From Marinobacterium nitratireducens (lineage in GTDB: Bacteria > Pseudomonadota > Gammaproteobacteria > Pseudomonadales > Balneatricaceae): 64,000 bases of DNA. Shown here one piece after another: positions 1 to 8,232 of this stretch (position 1 is the stretch's first letter; each line of letters opens with the position of its first letter). Under the pieces are notes generated by a model that was not told the DNA's origin, ran no database searches, and saw nothing but the letters and a program-made list of their open reading frames with translations. The position numbers and the translations under genes were made by a program. Location of the stretch: contig NZ_BMLT01000004.1 of the NCBI RefSeq assembly GCF_014645375.1, forward strand, positions 124,001-188,000, written 5' to 3'.

Positions 1-981
1 AGCCGGGATCCCGAGGTGCTGGCAATCGCCAATGGCTATTTCGACTACCGCATCGCCGGGATGCTGGCGGTCGGGATCAACTTCTCGCTGCGAGGCTGGT
101 GGAACGGTACCCGGCGCCCGCTGATGCATGTCCGCCTGCTGCTGATGATGCACCTGCTGAACGTGATCCTGAGCTTCGGCCTGATCTTCGGCCACTTCGG
201 TCTGCCGGCCCTGGGCGCGGCGGGCGCGGGCCTCGGCACCAGCCTGGCGCTGTTCGCCGGCTGCGCTCTCAATGCCGTACTGGTATGGCGCGACGCCCGC
301 GAACACGGCTTCCTGCGCTGGCGCCGGGGTATCAGCTCGCTCGGCACCATGCTGCGCCTGGCGGTACCGCACTCGCTGCAACAGCTTTTCTTTTCGCTGG
401 CGGTCTTCGTGCTGTTCTGGATCATCGGCCAGATCGGCACCCAGGAACAGGCCATCGCCCACGTGCTGATCAATCTGGCGCTGTTCCTGATACTGCCGGG
501 CGTTGGTCTGGGAATGGCGTCGACCTCGCTGGTCAGCCACGCGCTCGGCCGCAACCGTCCGGGTGAGGCGCAGCAATGGGGCTGGGACGTGATCAAGGCG
601 GCCCTGGCGATCATCTGCCTGCTGAGCCTGCCGATCTGGCTGATACCCGACCTGATTCTGGGGCTCTTCCTGCAGGACCCGCAGCTGGTGGCGCAGGCGC
701 GTCTGCCGCTGCAGATCACGGGGCTTGCCATCTGCCTCGATGCCGCAACGCTGGTCCTGACCCAGGCGCTGCTGGGCGCCGGCGCCAACCGCCAGGTCAT
801 GCTGGTGTCGGTCGGCGGCCAGTGGTTCTTTTACCTGCCACTGGCCTGGCTCGTCGGCCCGACGCTCGGTTTCGGCCTCACCGGCATCTGGCTGGTGCAG
901 CTGATACACCGCAGTCTGTCGTCTCTGGTGTTCATCGGTATCTGGCGCCGGCGCCAGTGGGCCGATATACGACTGGGATAG
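1..981 (+). CDS. MATE family efflux transporter, DinF-like (5' end outside window)
   Basis: The reading frame is open from the first base, so the gene begins upstream; about 326 C-terminal residues are visible of a family that is usually near 440. The visible part is a chain of hydrophobic helices with short charged loops, typical of the second part of a MATE antiporter, which exports cationic drugs or metabolites across the inner membrane using Na+ or H+. The segment with Gly-Trp-Trp-Asn-Gly-Thr-Arg-Arg-Pro near the start resembles DinF-type members. The substrate cannot be told from sequence. The internal GTG at position 16 is very unlikely to be the true start, since homology is already under way there. 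Confidence 0.85.
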   Translation, partial: SRDPEVLAIANGYFDYRIAGMLAVGINFSLRGWWNGTRRPLMHVRLLLMMHLLNVILSFGLIFGHFGLPALGAAGAGLGTSLALFAGCALNAVLVWRDAREHGFLRWRRGISSLGTMLRLAVPHSLQQLFFSLAVFVLFWIIGQIGTQEQAIAHVLINLALFLILPGVGLGMASTSLVSHALGRNRPGEAQQWGWDVIKAALAIICLLSLPIWLIPDLILGLFLQDPQLVAQARLPLQITGLAICLDAATLVLTQALLGAGANRQVMLVSVGGQWFFYLPLAWLVGPTLGFGLTGIWLVQLIHRSLSSLVFIGIWRRRQWADIRLG

Positions 982-1039
982 CGCAGCAGTCCCCGCCGAC
1001 TTTGTTACACTGAAACCAGTACAGGGTCCGGACGGTGTT

Positions 1040-2209
1040 ATGGTGGAGCACAGCGTTGTTTTCTCGTTTTTTCTGATCTTCACCGGTGCCGCCGTGCTCG
1101 CATCGGTGGCGCTCTACACACGCCAGCCCCTGCTGGTCGCCTATATCGTGCTGGGTGCGGCGCTCGGCCCCTATGGCTGGGCGCTGGTGTCCGATACCAG
1201 CCTGCTCGCCGATATCTCGCACATCGGCATCATCTTTCTGCTGTTCCTGCTGGGGCTGGACATGCAGCCCAGCCACCTGCTGCACATGCTGAAAAAGGCG
1301 ACGCTGGTCGCCATCGTCAGCTCCTTGCTGTTCATGGCCACCGGCTACGGTGTCGGACGGTTGTTCGGGTTCACCCAGACAGAAGCCCTGATCATCGGCG
1401 CCGCGCTGATGTTTTCCAGCACCATCATCGGCATCAAGCTGCTGCCGACCACGGTTCTGCACCACCGCCATACCGGCGAACTGGTGGTCGGTCTGCTGCT
1501 GCTGCAGGACGTCGTTGCGATTCTGGTGCTGCTGCTGCTCTACAGCGGCCCCGGCGGCGATACCGGCGTCATGGACTTCGTCAAGGCGGTGGCGGCGCTG
1601 CCGCTGCTGACGCTGGGCGCCGTGATCTTTGTCCGCTACGTGCTGCTGCGGCTGCTGCAAACCTTCGATCGTTTTCACGAGTACATTTTTCTGGTGGCGA
1701 TCGGCTGGTGTCTGGGCATGGCGGAGCTGGCGCTGGCGGTAGGGCTGTCGGCCGAGATGGGCGCCTTCGTCGCCGGCGTTACCCTGGCGACCAGTCCGAT
1801 ATCGCTCTATATCGCTTCAAGCCTGAAGCCGCTGCGGGACTTTTTTCTGGTGCTGTTCTTTTTCTCGATCGGCGCCAGTTTCAACCTGTCGCTTATCGAG
1901 TTGATTCTGCTGCCATCATTGCTGCTGACGGCACTGGTGCTGGTGATCAAGCCGGTGGCATTTCGCTTTCTGCTGCAGCGGATCAGCGAGAGCAACAAGC
2001 TGGCCTGGGAAATCGGCTTCAGGCTCGGCCAGACCAGCGAGTTCTCGCTGCTGATCGCCTACCTCGCGACCAGCATGTCACTGATCGGGCAGGAAGCCTC
2101 GCACGTGATCCAGGCGACGACCATCCTGACCTTCCTGCTGTCGTCCTATCTGGTGATCTTCAACTTTCCGTCGCCGATCGCGGTCTCGGACCGCCTGCGG
2201 CGGGATTGA
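1040..2209 (+). CDS. CPA2-family cation:proton antiporter (KefB-like membrane domain only)
   Basis: This 389-residue protein is hydrophobic throughout and fits the Na+/H+ exchanger domain of the CPA2 family, with about twelve membrane segments. The helix with the Leu-Leu-Leu-Gln-Asp-Val signature (around residue 155) is the conserved acidic ion-binding region, and a Gly-Gln-Thr-Ser-Glu-Phe segment near residue 335 is also typical. KefB and KefC carry a C-terminal NAD-binding TrkA-N domain; this protein ends just after the last helix, so it is a membrane-domain-only member and would not be gated in the glutathione-dependent way of KefC. The ion (K+ or Na+) is not determined. A TTACACT box about 40 bp upstream could be its -10 element. 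Confidence 0.85.
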   Translation: MVEHSVVFSFFLIFTGAAVLASVALYTRQPLLVAYIVLGAALGPYGWALVSDTSLLADISHIGIIFLLFLLGLDMQPSHLLHMLKKATLVAIVSSLLFMATGYGVGRLFGFTQTEALIIGAALMFSSTIIGIKLLPTTVLHHRHTGELVVGLLLLQDVVAILVLLLLYSGPGGDTGVMDFVKAVAALPLLTLGAVIFVRYVLLRLLQTFDRFHEYIFLVAIGWCLGMAELALAVGLSAEMGAFVAGVTLATSPISLYIASSLKPLRDFFLVLFFFSIGASFNLSLIELILLPSLLLTALVLVIKPVAFRFLLQRISESNKLAWEIGFRLGQTSEFSLLIAYLATSMSLIGQEASHVIQATTILTFLLSSYLVIFNFPSPIAVSDRLRRD

Positions 2210-2261
2210 ACGGGCAGGTGACGTGAAAGAAGCGCCACCAAGCCCCCCGAATCTCCGGACC

Positions 2262-2431
2262 GGAGGGTGGGTGGAGCGATGCAATGCAGCGGCTTTCCCG
2301 TTTATGACGGACATCGGGCATCGTGCAACCCGCCATATCGATTGCATTACAAATCGATGGGTATCGGTTGACACTCGTCTATCCCGAAACCTCCCCTGTT
2401 GGGTTACGGGGCTTCGCCCCTCCACCCAACG
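2262..2431 (+). repeat. About 170-bp palindromic intergenic repeat, copy 1
   Basis: The element starts with GGAGGGTGGGTGGAGC and ends with the imperfect inverse CTCCACCCAACG. Inside are blocks (GCGATGCA, GCAGCGGC, GGGCATCG, ATCGATGGGTATCGGTTG, GTTGGGTTACG) that recur in the same order, on the opposite strand, at 49427-49594. The element at 24410-24591 has the same terminal theme. It encodes no protein and looks like a non-autonomous, MITE-like repeat. Confidence 0.75.
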
Positions 2432-2454
2432 TAACTGGATGGTGAGTGGTATGC

Positions 2455-2478
2455 GTAGGAGCTCGCTCCGCGAGCGAA
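2455..2478 (+). repeat. REP-like hairpin
   Basis: The 24-bp sequence begins GTAGGAGC, continues TCGCTCCGCGAGCGAA and contains a stem of CTCGC and GCGAG. It is the same class as the copies near 37921, 38127 and 38333 and resembles the GTAGGAGC-type REP sequences of Pseudomonas. Confidence 0.75.
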
Positions 2479-2582
2479 GAGGGCCGTAAAGCGCAGAAGC
2501 GAAGGCAGGGAACGAAGAAGGGTACGCGGCAGGGAATATATCCGCCATCCCTGGCGGTTGGAGCGATCAAGCCGATCGAGGC

Positions 2583-3143
2583 TTAACCCCAGCGGCGAAC
2601 CGGGCCGACATCGACGTGGATGAAGTTGCTTTTGGCGTAGTAACCGACACCGCCGGACTTCAGCGACAGCGCCTTGTGCTGCAGGTCACGCAACGGCACG
2701 CCCGGCACACGGATATCGAGCGCCTTGCCGAGCATATGATAGCTCTTCTTGGCAACGCCGCTGCTCTGCTGGCGCAGCTTGGCATTGGTTTCCGGGGAGC
2801 GGTAGCCGGATATGATCTGGAACTCCTTATGCAGACCGATATCCCGCTGCAGCATGTACAGCAGATCGAACAGCTGGCGATCCATTTCGATGGAAGTGCC
2901 TGAGCGGTGGTCACGCAGAACGTGGTCGATCTCCTTGAGCGCCTCGAGCTGATAGTCGCCCCCCGCCCAGTAAACGGCGGTGAGCTTTTCACCGGTATGC
3001 AGGTTGTTCAACGTCAGCTTGCGCTCGAGTGCCGGGTTCTTGACCAGGGGCGCACCGATCGCACTGGTGCCCGCAAGGCCCATGGCTGTGCCGGCCAGGG
3101 TCTTTAGGAATGTACGACGATTCTGAATGATCCGCTGTGGCAT
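2583..3143 (-). CDS. mepK: Tat-exported YcbK/MepK-type protein (DUF882), probable murein endopeptidase
   Basis: This 186-residue protein matches the E. coli YcbK (MepK) family along its length; MepK cleaves 3-3 cross-links in peptidoglycan. The N terminus has a twin-arginine signal (Asn-Arg-Arg-Thr-Phe-Leu-Lys, residues 8-14) followed by a hydrophobic stretch, so it should be exported folded to the periplasm. Likely zinc ligands of the M15-like fold are His136, Asp143 and His176, in Ser-Tyr-His...Ala-Leu-Asp and Phe-Ile-His-Val-Asp. The Leu-Thr-Leu-Asn-Asn-Leu-His-Thr-Gly-Glu segment near residue 43 is a family hallmark. It stands alone and is divergent from nothing within 90 bp. Confidence 0.85.
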   Translation of the reverse strand: MPQRIIQNRRTFLKTLAGTAMGLAGTSAIGAPLVKNPALERKLTLNNLHTGEKLTAVYWAGGDYQLEALKEIDHVLRDHRSGTSIEMDRQLFDLLYMLQRDIGLHKEFQIISGYRSPETNAKLRQQSSGVAKKSYHMLGKALDIRVPGVPLRDLQHKALSLKSGGVGYYAKSNFIHVDVGPVRRWG

Positions 3144-3241
3144 GATCGATATTACCTGTCTATAACGTTACAACTGATTGAATTTTGACAGCTATTATCC
3201 ATATATCGGCACCAGCTGTATATTTTTTAGACGAATATTAT

Positions 3242-4234
3242 TCATCGGTACCGGTTCCGGTCCCGTGCCTGCCACAGTTCGCGGGCCAGCACGACCGCCT
3301 CCGCCGGCGCCGCGGCGCGCCCCATCAGCTTCATCAGCGCCGCCAGCGTATTGACCACCGCGCCCTCGCCGTAGGCGTGCTCGATGTCTCCCCGCCAGAG
3401 TTTCAACAGGTCCTGCGGGTCCAGATCATCATCCCGCACCACACGTTGCGGCAGCAGCCGCGGCCAGCTCTCGCTGTGGGTCTCGCCGCCGAGGATCCAC
3501 TGCAGTTCGCTTTCGGAGTCGGGCTTGAGTTCCGCCTCGCCGCCGTCGCCCTTGACCGTAAGACCGTGACGGACCCCGAGCAGCACGCCGGTCTGCTGAT
3601 GCATGGGCCCGTAGGGCGGATGGAAAACGCCGTCGATTCCGTACTCCGCACCCAGCGGATTGAGCAGGCGGCACAGGGTGTGCACCGGCGAGCGCAGCCC
3701 CAGTATCGAGCGCAGCTGGATGATATCACCCAGTACCGGCGACAAACGGTCGATCGACATGAAGGCGAAGTTGTCCCTCGCCAGATCCGACTCCACCTGC
3801 TGCCAGTCTTCACAGGCGCGCAGACCGAACTGCTGCAGCATGTCCTCGGTATAAATCCGGCCGGGCATATGACCCCGGGCACCGTGCATAAAGATCCGCA
3901 CCCCGGACTGCGCCAGCGCCAGTGCCGCCAGCAGGAACCAGGGCAGCCGCCGTTTCTTGCCGGCATAGCTGGACCAGTCCAGGTCGGCGTGCAGCTGCTG
4001 CGGCACCTGCATCCGTTCACGGGCCGCCAGCACAAAGCCCGACAGCTCCTCCGGCGCTTCCTCCTTGACCCGAAGCAGCATCAGGAAAGCCCCCAGCTGC
4101 TCGGGACGAACCTCGCCGTCGAGAATCATGCCCATTGCCGTGCGGGCCTCCTCGGCCGTCAGTGATCGCGAGCCCTTCTTGCCCTTGCCCAGAATGCGAA
4201 CGAAGGGTGCAAAGGGATGTTCCGGCCTGCTCAT
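3242..4234 (-). CDS. TrpD2/YbiB-like glycosyltransferase-family protein
   Basis: The 330-residue protein belongs to the anthranilate phosphoribosyltransferase superfamily, closest in layout to YbiB/TrpD2 proteins rather than true TrpD. It has the N-terminal helical domain (about residues 20-75, with the Leu-Gly-Ala-Phe-Leu-Met-Leu-Leu-Arg-Val-Lys segment) and the larger alpha/beta domain after it. E. coli YbiB binds nucleic acid and has no shown transferase activity, so no reaction should be assumed here. There are no tryptophan pathway genes nearby. It is transcribed divergently from cobS with about 105 bp between the two coding starts. Confidence 0.75.
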   Translation of the reverse strand: MSRPEHPFAPFVRILGKGKKGSRSLTAEEARTAMGMILDGEVRPEQLGAFLMLLRVKEEAPEELSGFVLAARERMQVPQQLHADLDWSSYAGKKRRLPWFLLAALALAQSGVRIFMHGARGHMPGRIYTEDMLQQFGLRACEDWQQVESDLARDNFAFMSIDRLSPVLGDIIQLRSILGLRSPVHTLCRLLNPLGAEYGIDGVFHPPYGPMHQQTGVLLGVRHGLTVKGDGGEAELKPDSESELQWILGGETHSESWPRLLPQRVVRDDDLDPQDLLKLWRGDIEHAYGEGAVVNTLAALMKLMGRAAAPAEAVVLARELWQARDRNRYR

Positions 4235-4339
4235 GGACCTGCTGCCTCCATTACTCTAAAGTGACCGACCATTATACAGATCTTGTGCCCCGGCACCTGC
4301 CGGACCCTAGCCACTTACGACAATACCGAACCTGATCCG

Positions 4340-5119
4340 ATGGAAGCTTTGACACGCGAACTCCACCTTTTCTTCAATGCCCTCACCTTCTTCACCCGGA
4401 TCCCGCCGCCCGCCTGGGTGCGCTTCAGCGACGAACGGCTGAACCAGTCGAGCCGGTACTTTCCGCTGGTCGGGCTGCTGGTCGGCGCCGCAACCGCACT
4501 GCTCTTCTGGCTGCTGCAGTCGCTGCTGCCGCTGCCGGTGGCGGTCCTGCTGTCCATCGCCGCCGGCGTGCTGCTGACCGGCGGCTTTCACGAGGACGGT
4601 CTGGCAGATGTCTGCGACGGTTTCGGCGGCGGCTCGACCGCCGCCAAGACGCTGCGCATCATGAAGGACTCCCGCCTTGGCAGCTATGGCGCCCTGGGGC
4701 TGCTGCTGGTCATGGCGCTGAAGCTGACCTCGCTGCTGTACGTCGCCAACGTCCTGGTCGCCCTGCTGGTCGGCCACAGCCTGAGCCGCTTCGTCGCCCT
4801 GAGCCTGATTCGCACCGAGGCGTACGTGCGCGAGGACCTGCTCAGCAAGTCGCGCCCTCTGGCCCGGCGCATCAGCGACAGCGAGCTGCTGATCGCGGCA
4901 CTGCCTGTGCTGGTCTGCCTGCTACTGCTGCCGCCCGCCGCCTGGATAGTTCTGCTGCTGACGCAGCTGGCACTGCGCGCCGGCCTGGTCTGGCTGTTCC
5001 GTCGCAAGATCGGCGGTTACACTGGCGACTGCCTCGGCGCCACCCAGCAGCTCAGTGAAGTGCTGGTGTATATCGTGCTGTGCCTGCCGCTGGGTGGACT
5101 GCCGGCGCTCATCCACTGA
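4340..5119 (+). CDS. cobS: Adenosylcobinamide-GDP ribazoletransferase (cobalamin synthase)
   Basis: CobS joins adenosylcobinamide-GDP to alpha-ribazole (phosphate) in the last step of the nucleotide loop pathway of vitamin B12 and is an inner-membrane protein. The 259-residue product has the family signature Gly-Gly-Phe-His-Glu-Asp-Gly-Leu-Ala-Asp and the Lys-Asp-Ser-Arg-Leu-Gly-Ser-Tyr-Gly segment that follow the first helices. I chose the ATG at 4340 (Met-Glu-Ala-Leu) because family homology starts there; an in-frame ATG at 4283 would add 19 unrelated residues. No cobU, cobT, cobC or cobalamin riboswitch is visible next to it, so the rest of the pathway must lie elsewhere. Confidence 0.92.
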   Translation: MEALTRELHLFFNALTFFTRIPPPAWVRFSDERLNQSSRYFPLVGLLVGAATALLFWLLQSLLPLPVAVLLSIAAGVLLTGGFHEDGLADVCDGFGGGSTAAKTLRIMKDSRLGSYGALGLLLVMALKLTSLLYVANVLVALLVGHSLSRFVALSLIRTEAYVREDLLSKSRPLARRISDSELLIAALPVLVCLLLLPPAAWIVLLLTQLALRAGLVWLFRRKIGGYTGDCLGATQQLSEVLVYIVLCLPLGGLPALIH

Positions 5120-5210
5120 CCCGGCACCGGCCGCCGGCCCGGCATCGGGGTTATTCCCGTCCTGCCCCGGCGGGCCCTGGCGCTGCGGATCTGCAAACGC
5201 CGCGCGCTCT

Positions 5211-5220
5211 GGTAGAATGC
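5211..5220 (+). promoter_or_regulatory. Possible -10 box of rlmD-rluA
   Basis: A TAGAAT hexamer lies about 25 bp before the rlmD start, in the GGTAGAATGC context common for short-leader promoters of this bacterial group. No good -35 box is seen, so the call is weak. Confidence 0.35.
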
Positions 5221-5239
5221 CCGCCATTCAACAGCGAGT

Positions 5240-6607
5240 ATGTCCATGAGCCGCAGACCGATACGTTTCGGAGGCCCCGCCCGGGCCTCTTCCCGCCGCC
5301 AGAACGCCACCCCCGACCTCGAGGAGCTGCAGATCGAACGTCTGAGCCACGAAGGACGGGGGGTCGCGCGAGCCGCCGGCAAGACGGTTTTCGTCGCCGG
5401 AGCCCTGCCGGGCGAGCGGGTTCGGGCACGGCTGCTGGCCGACCGCAGCCGTTACTGCGAGGCCGAGATGCTGGAAGTGCTCGAGGCCAGTCCCGACCGC
5501 ACCGAGCCCGGCTGCAGCCACTACCGACAGTGCGGCGGCTGCGACCTCCAGCATCTGCGGCCGCAGCGTCAGATCGCCTTCAAGCAAGAACAGGCGCTCG
5601 ACCAGCTGAGCCGGTTGGGCAAGCTGGCACCCGAACACGTCGAAGCACCGCTGGTTTCGCTGCCCTGGCATTACCGCCGCAGCGCCCGTATCGGCATCAA
5701 CCAGCTGCAGCGCAACGCGGAACCGCTGGTGGGTTTTCGCCGTCGCGCCAGCAACAAGCTGCTGGCGATCGAACAGTGCGAGGTGCTCGACCCGCGGGCG
5801 CAGACGCTTTTCGTACAGCTGCGCCAGGCGCTTGCCGAGTGTGGAGACATCAAGCAGATCACCCACGCCCAGGTGCAGTACGGTGATCAGGCCGGGGCCC
5901 TGACGCTGCGCGTGAAGAAAGCACTCGACGACAGCACGCGCACACGGCTGCAGGCCTGCGCCGAGGCGCTGGAGCTTGAGCTCTATATCGAGAGCGACGC
6001 CGGCATCCGCTATGCCGGTAAGGGCACGCCGGCCCCGCTGCAGTATTCGCTGCCGGCCTATGATGTCGTACTGGACTTCGCACCCGGCGATTTCCTGCAG
6101 GTCAATGCCGACCTCAACCGCCAGATGGTGTCGCGGGCGCTCGACTGGCTTGCGCCGACCGCGCAGGACCGGGTGCTGGACCTGTTTTGCGGACTCGGCA
6201 ACTTCACGCTGCCGCTGGCGCGCCACAGCGCCGAAGTGGTCGGTATCGAAGGCAGCGCCGAGATGGTCGAGCGCGCCACCGCCAATGCCCGTCGCAACGG
6301 CCTTGGCAATGTGCGCATCTATCGCCAGGATCTGAGCCAGGATTTCCGCCATCAGGGCTGGTACCGTGGCGGCTTCGATCTGATCCTGCTGGATCCGCCC
6401 CGCACCGGCGCGCGCGAAGCGGTGCAACAGCTGACACAGTACCGCGCCCGGCGGGTGCTTTACGTTGCCTGCAACCCGGCGGCACTGGCGCGTGACGGCG
6501 CCGAACTCGCGGCAGCCGGCTACCGCCTGAGCCGCTTCTGCGTCATGGACATGTTCCCTCACACCGCCCATGTCGAGGCGCTGGCGCTGTTCGAGCTGGC
6601 GCCATGA
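5240..6607 (+). CDS. rlmD: 23S rRNA (uracil(1939)-C(5))-methyltransferase RlmD
   Basis: RlmD (RumA) uses S-adenosylmethionine to methylate U1939 of 23S rRNA in the cytoplasm. The 455-residue protein shows an N-terminal TRAM domain (about residues 28-85), the [4Fe-4S] cysteines Cys92, Cys98 and Cys101 in Cys-Ser-His-Tyr-Arg-Gln-Cys-Gly-Gly-Cys, the methyltransferase motif Leu-Asp-Leu-Phe-Cys-Gly-Leu-Gly-Asn-Phe-Thr-Leu-Pro, the Asp-Pro-Pro-Arg motif, and the catalytic cysteine in Tyr-Val-Ala-Cys-Asn-Pro-Ala. It is slightly longer than E. coli RlmD (433). The stop overlaps the start of the next gene by 4 bp (ATGA), so the two RNA-modification genes are probably translated together. Confidence 0.95.
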   Translation: MSMSRRPIRFGGPARASSRRQNATPDLEELQIERLSHEGRGVARAAGKTVFVAGALPGERVRARLLADRSRYCEAEMLEVLEASPDRTEPGCSHYRQCGGCDLQHLRPQRQIAFKQEQALDQLSRLGKLAPEHVEAPLVSLPWHYRRSARIGINQLQRNAEPLVGFRRRASNKLLAIEQCEVLDPRAQTLFVQLRQALAECGDIKQITHAQVQYGDQAGALTLRVKKALDDSTRTRLQACAEALELELYIESDAGIRYAGKGTPAPLQYSLPAYDVVLDFAPGDFLQVNADLNRQMVSRALDWLAPTAQDRVLDLFCGLGNFTLPLARHSAEVVGIEGSAEMVERATANARRNGLGNVRIYRQDLSQDFRHQGWYRGGFDLILLDPPRTGAREAVQQLTQYRARRVLYVACNPAALARDGAELAAAGYRLSRFCVMDMFPHTAHVEALALFELAP

Positions 6608-7227
6608 GCGTCGCGATCGAATACCGGGACGATGAGCTGGTCGTGGCCGTGAAGCCGGCCGGTCTGCTGTCGGTCCCGGGTCGCGGCCCGGACAAGCAGG
6701 ACTGCCTCTGGCGCCGCGTGCAGCAGGAGTTCCCCACCGCGCGCATCGTCCACCGGCTCGACTGCGCCACCTCGGGGCTGATGGTGCTGGCGCTGAGCGC
6801 CGATGTTCACCGCGAGCTGAGCCGCCAGTTTCACGACCGGCAAACCCGCAAGGCCTATACCGCGATCGTCGCGGGCCGCCCCGCGCAGGACAGCGGCACC
6901 GTCGAGCTGCCGCTGCGCTGCGACTGGGAGCGCCGGCCGCTGCAGATCGTCGACCCCGTCGATGGCAAGACCGCACGCACCGACTGGCAACTGCTCGACA
7001 GCGACGGCGACACCAGCCGGATCCGGCTCTACCCGATCACCGGGCGATCGCATCAGCTGCGTGTTCACATGCAGGCGCTGGGGCATCCAATCCTGGGCGA
7101 TGCCTTCTATGCCCCGCCGGCGATCCGGGCTCTCAGCCCCCGGCTGATGCTGCATGCCCAAGAGCTGGGTTTCCGGCATCCGGTGAGCGGCGAGGCCATG
7201 GATTTCGTCTCGCCGGCACCGTTCTGA
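6604..7227 (+). CDS. rluA: RluA-family pseudouridine synthase
   Basis: The 207-residue protein matches the short, S4-less RluA group; E. coli RluA makes pseudouridine at 23S rRNA position 746 and tRNA position 32. The catalytic aspartate is Asp53 in His-Arg-Leu-Asp-Cys-Ala-Thr-Ser-Gly, followed by the Arg-Lys-Ala-Tyr and Gly-Arg-Ser-His-Gln-Leu-Arg-Val-His-Met motifs. There is no N-terminal S4 RNA-binding domain. It overlaps rlmD by 4 bp. RluA is the best match, but related single-domain synthases with other targets cannot be fully excluded. Confidence 0.88.
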   Translation: MSVAIEYRDDELVVAVKPAGLLSVPGRGPDKQDCLWRRVQQEFPTARIVHRLDCATSGLMVLALSADVHRELSRQFHDRQTRKAYTAIVAGRPAQDSGTVELPLRCDWERRPLQIVDPVDGKTARTDWQLLDSDGDTSRIRLYPITGRSHQLRVHMQALGHPILGDAFYAPPAIRALSPRLMLHAQELGFRHPVSGEAMDFVSPAPF

Positions 7228-7232
7228 ATACC

Positions 7233-8168
7233 CGCAGCCGCGGCGAAGCTTTTATCCACTGCAGCGGATTCGCGGCGGGGCGCCGCTCCTGCGAATCGCG
7301 GCACCTGGCTCCCGCCGTGGGAGCCGCGCCCCGCGGCGAAGCTTTTATCCACTGCAGCTGATTCGCGGCGGGGCACCGCTCCTGCGAATCGCGGCAGCTG
7401 GCTCCCGCCGTGGGAGCTGCGCCCCGCGGCGAAGCTTGTATCTACTGCAACTGATTCGCGACAGGGCGCCGCTCCTGCGAATCGCGGCACCTGGCTCCCG
7501 CCGTGGGAGCCGCGCCCCGCGGCGAAGCTTTTATCCACTGCAGCGGATTCGCGGCGGGGCGCCGCTCCTGCGAATCGCGGCACGTGACTCCCGCCGTGGC
7601 AACCGCGCCCCGCGGCGAAGCTTTTATCCACCGCAGCGGATTCGCGGCGGGGCGCCGCTCCTGCGAATCGCGGCACCTGGCTCCCACCGTGGGAGCCGCG
7701 CCCTGCGGCGAAGCTTTTATCCACTGCAGCTGATTCGCGGCGGGGCGCCGCTCCTGCGAATCGCGGCACCTGGCTCCCGCCGTGGCAACCGCGCCCCGCG
7801 GCGAAGCTTTTATCTACTGCAGTTGATCCGCGGCGGGGCGCCGCTCCTGCGAATCGCGGCACCTGGCTCCCGCCGTGGGAGCCGCGCCCCGCGGCGAAGC
7901 TTTTATCCACTGCAGTCGATCCGCGGCGGGGCGCCACTCCTGCGAATCGCGGCACCTGGCTCCCACCGCGGGAGCCGCGCCCCGCGGCGAAGCTTTTATC
8001 CACTGCAGTGGATCCGCGGCGGGGCGCCGCTCCTGCGAATCGCGGCACCTGGCTCCCACCGTGGCAACCGCGCCCGCGGCGAAGCTTTTATCCACTGCAG
8101 TGGATCCGCGGCGAGGCGCCGCTCCTGCGAATCGCGGCACCTGGCTCCCGCCGTGGGAGCCGCGCCCA
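7233..8168. repeat. Tandem array of ten 93-bp units, each a REP doublet
   Basis: The landmark GAAGCT occurs at 7245, 7338, 7431, 7524, 7617, 7710, 7803, 7896, 7989 and 8081, giving nine spacings: eight of 93 bp and one of 92. Each unit has a reverse REP-like half (TTCGCGGCGGGGCGCCGCTC) and a forward half (GTGGGAGCCGCGCCCCGCGG), so each can fold into paired hairpins. Solo copies of both halves occur elsewhere (28058, 38084, 16486). Units differ by a few bases: the first six read GATTC after the PstI-like CTGCAG block, the last four read GATCC. Because 93 is a multiple of 3, long stop-free frames cross the array on both strands; these are not genes. Confidence 0.92.
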
Positions 8169-8232
8169 CAGGTCCTGAGGACACAGCCGGCTGGCGTGCG
8201 CTGGCAATCCCATCCATCCTGCCCATCGTTCG

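Larger units (their letters stand above)
2210..2582. other. Intergenic region with two repeat elements, no gene
   Basis: These 373 bases between convergent genes hold a 170-bp palindromic repeat (2262-2431) and a REP-like hairpin (2455-2478). I see no convincing coding sequence; the open frames on either strand lack a ribosome site and any family resemblance. Confidence 0.7.

Noticed and set aside
4235-4339. Cobalamin riboswitch before cobS
   Set aside because: A GCCACTTA string loosely resembles the B12 box, but the 105 bases are too short and lack the other conserved parts.
5228-6976. 582-residue minus-strand frame opposite rlmD and rluA
   Set aside because: It is antisense to two clear genes, of biased composition, and typical of GC-rich DNA.
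7233-8168. CRISPR array
   Set aside because: The units are contiguous repeats without variable spacers, and no cas genes are near.
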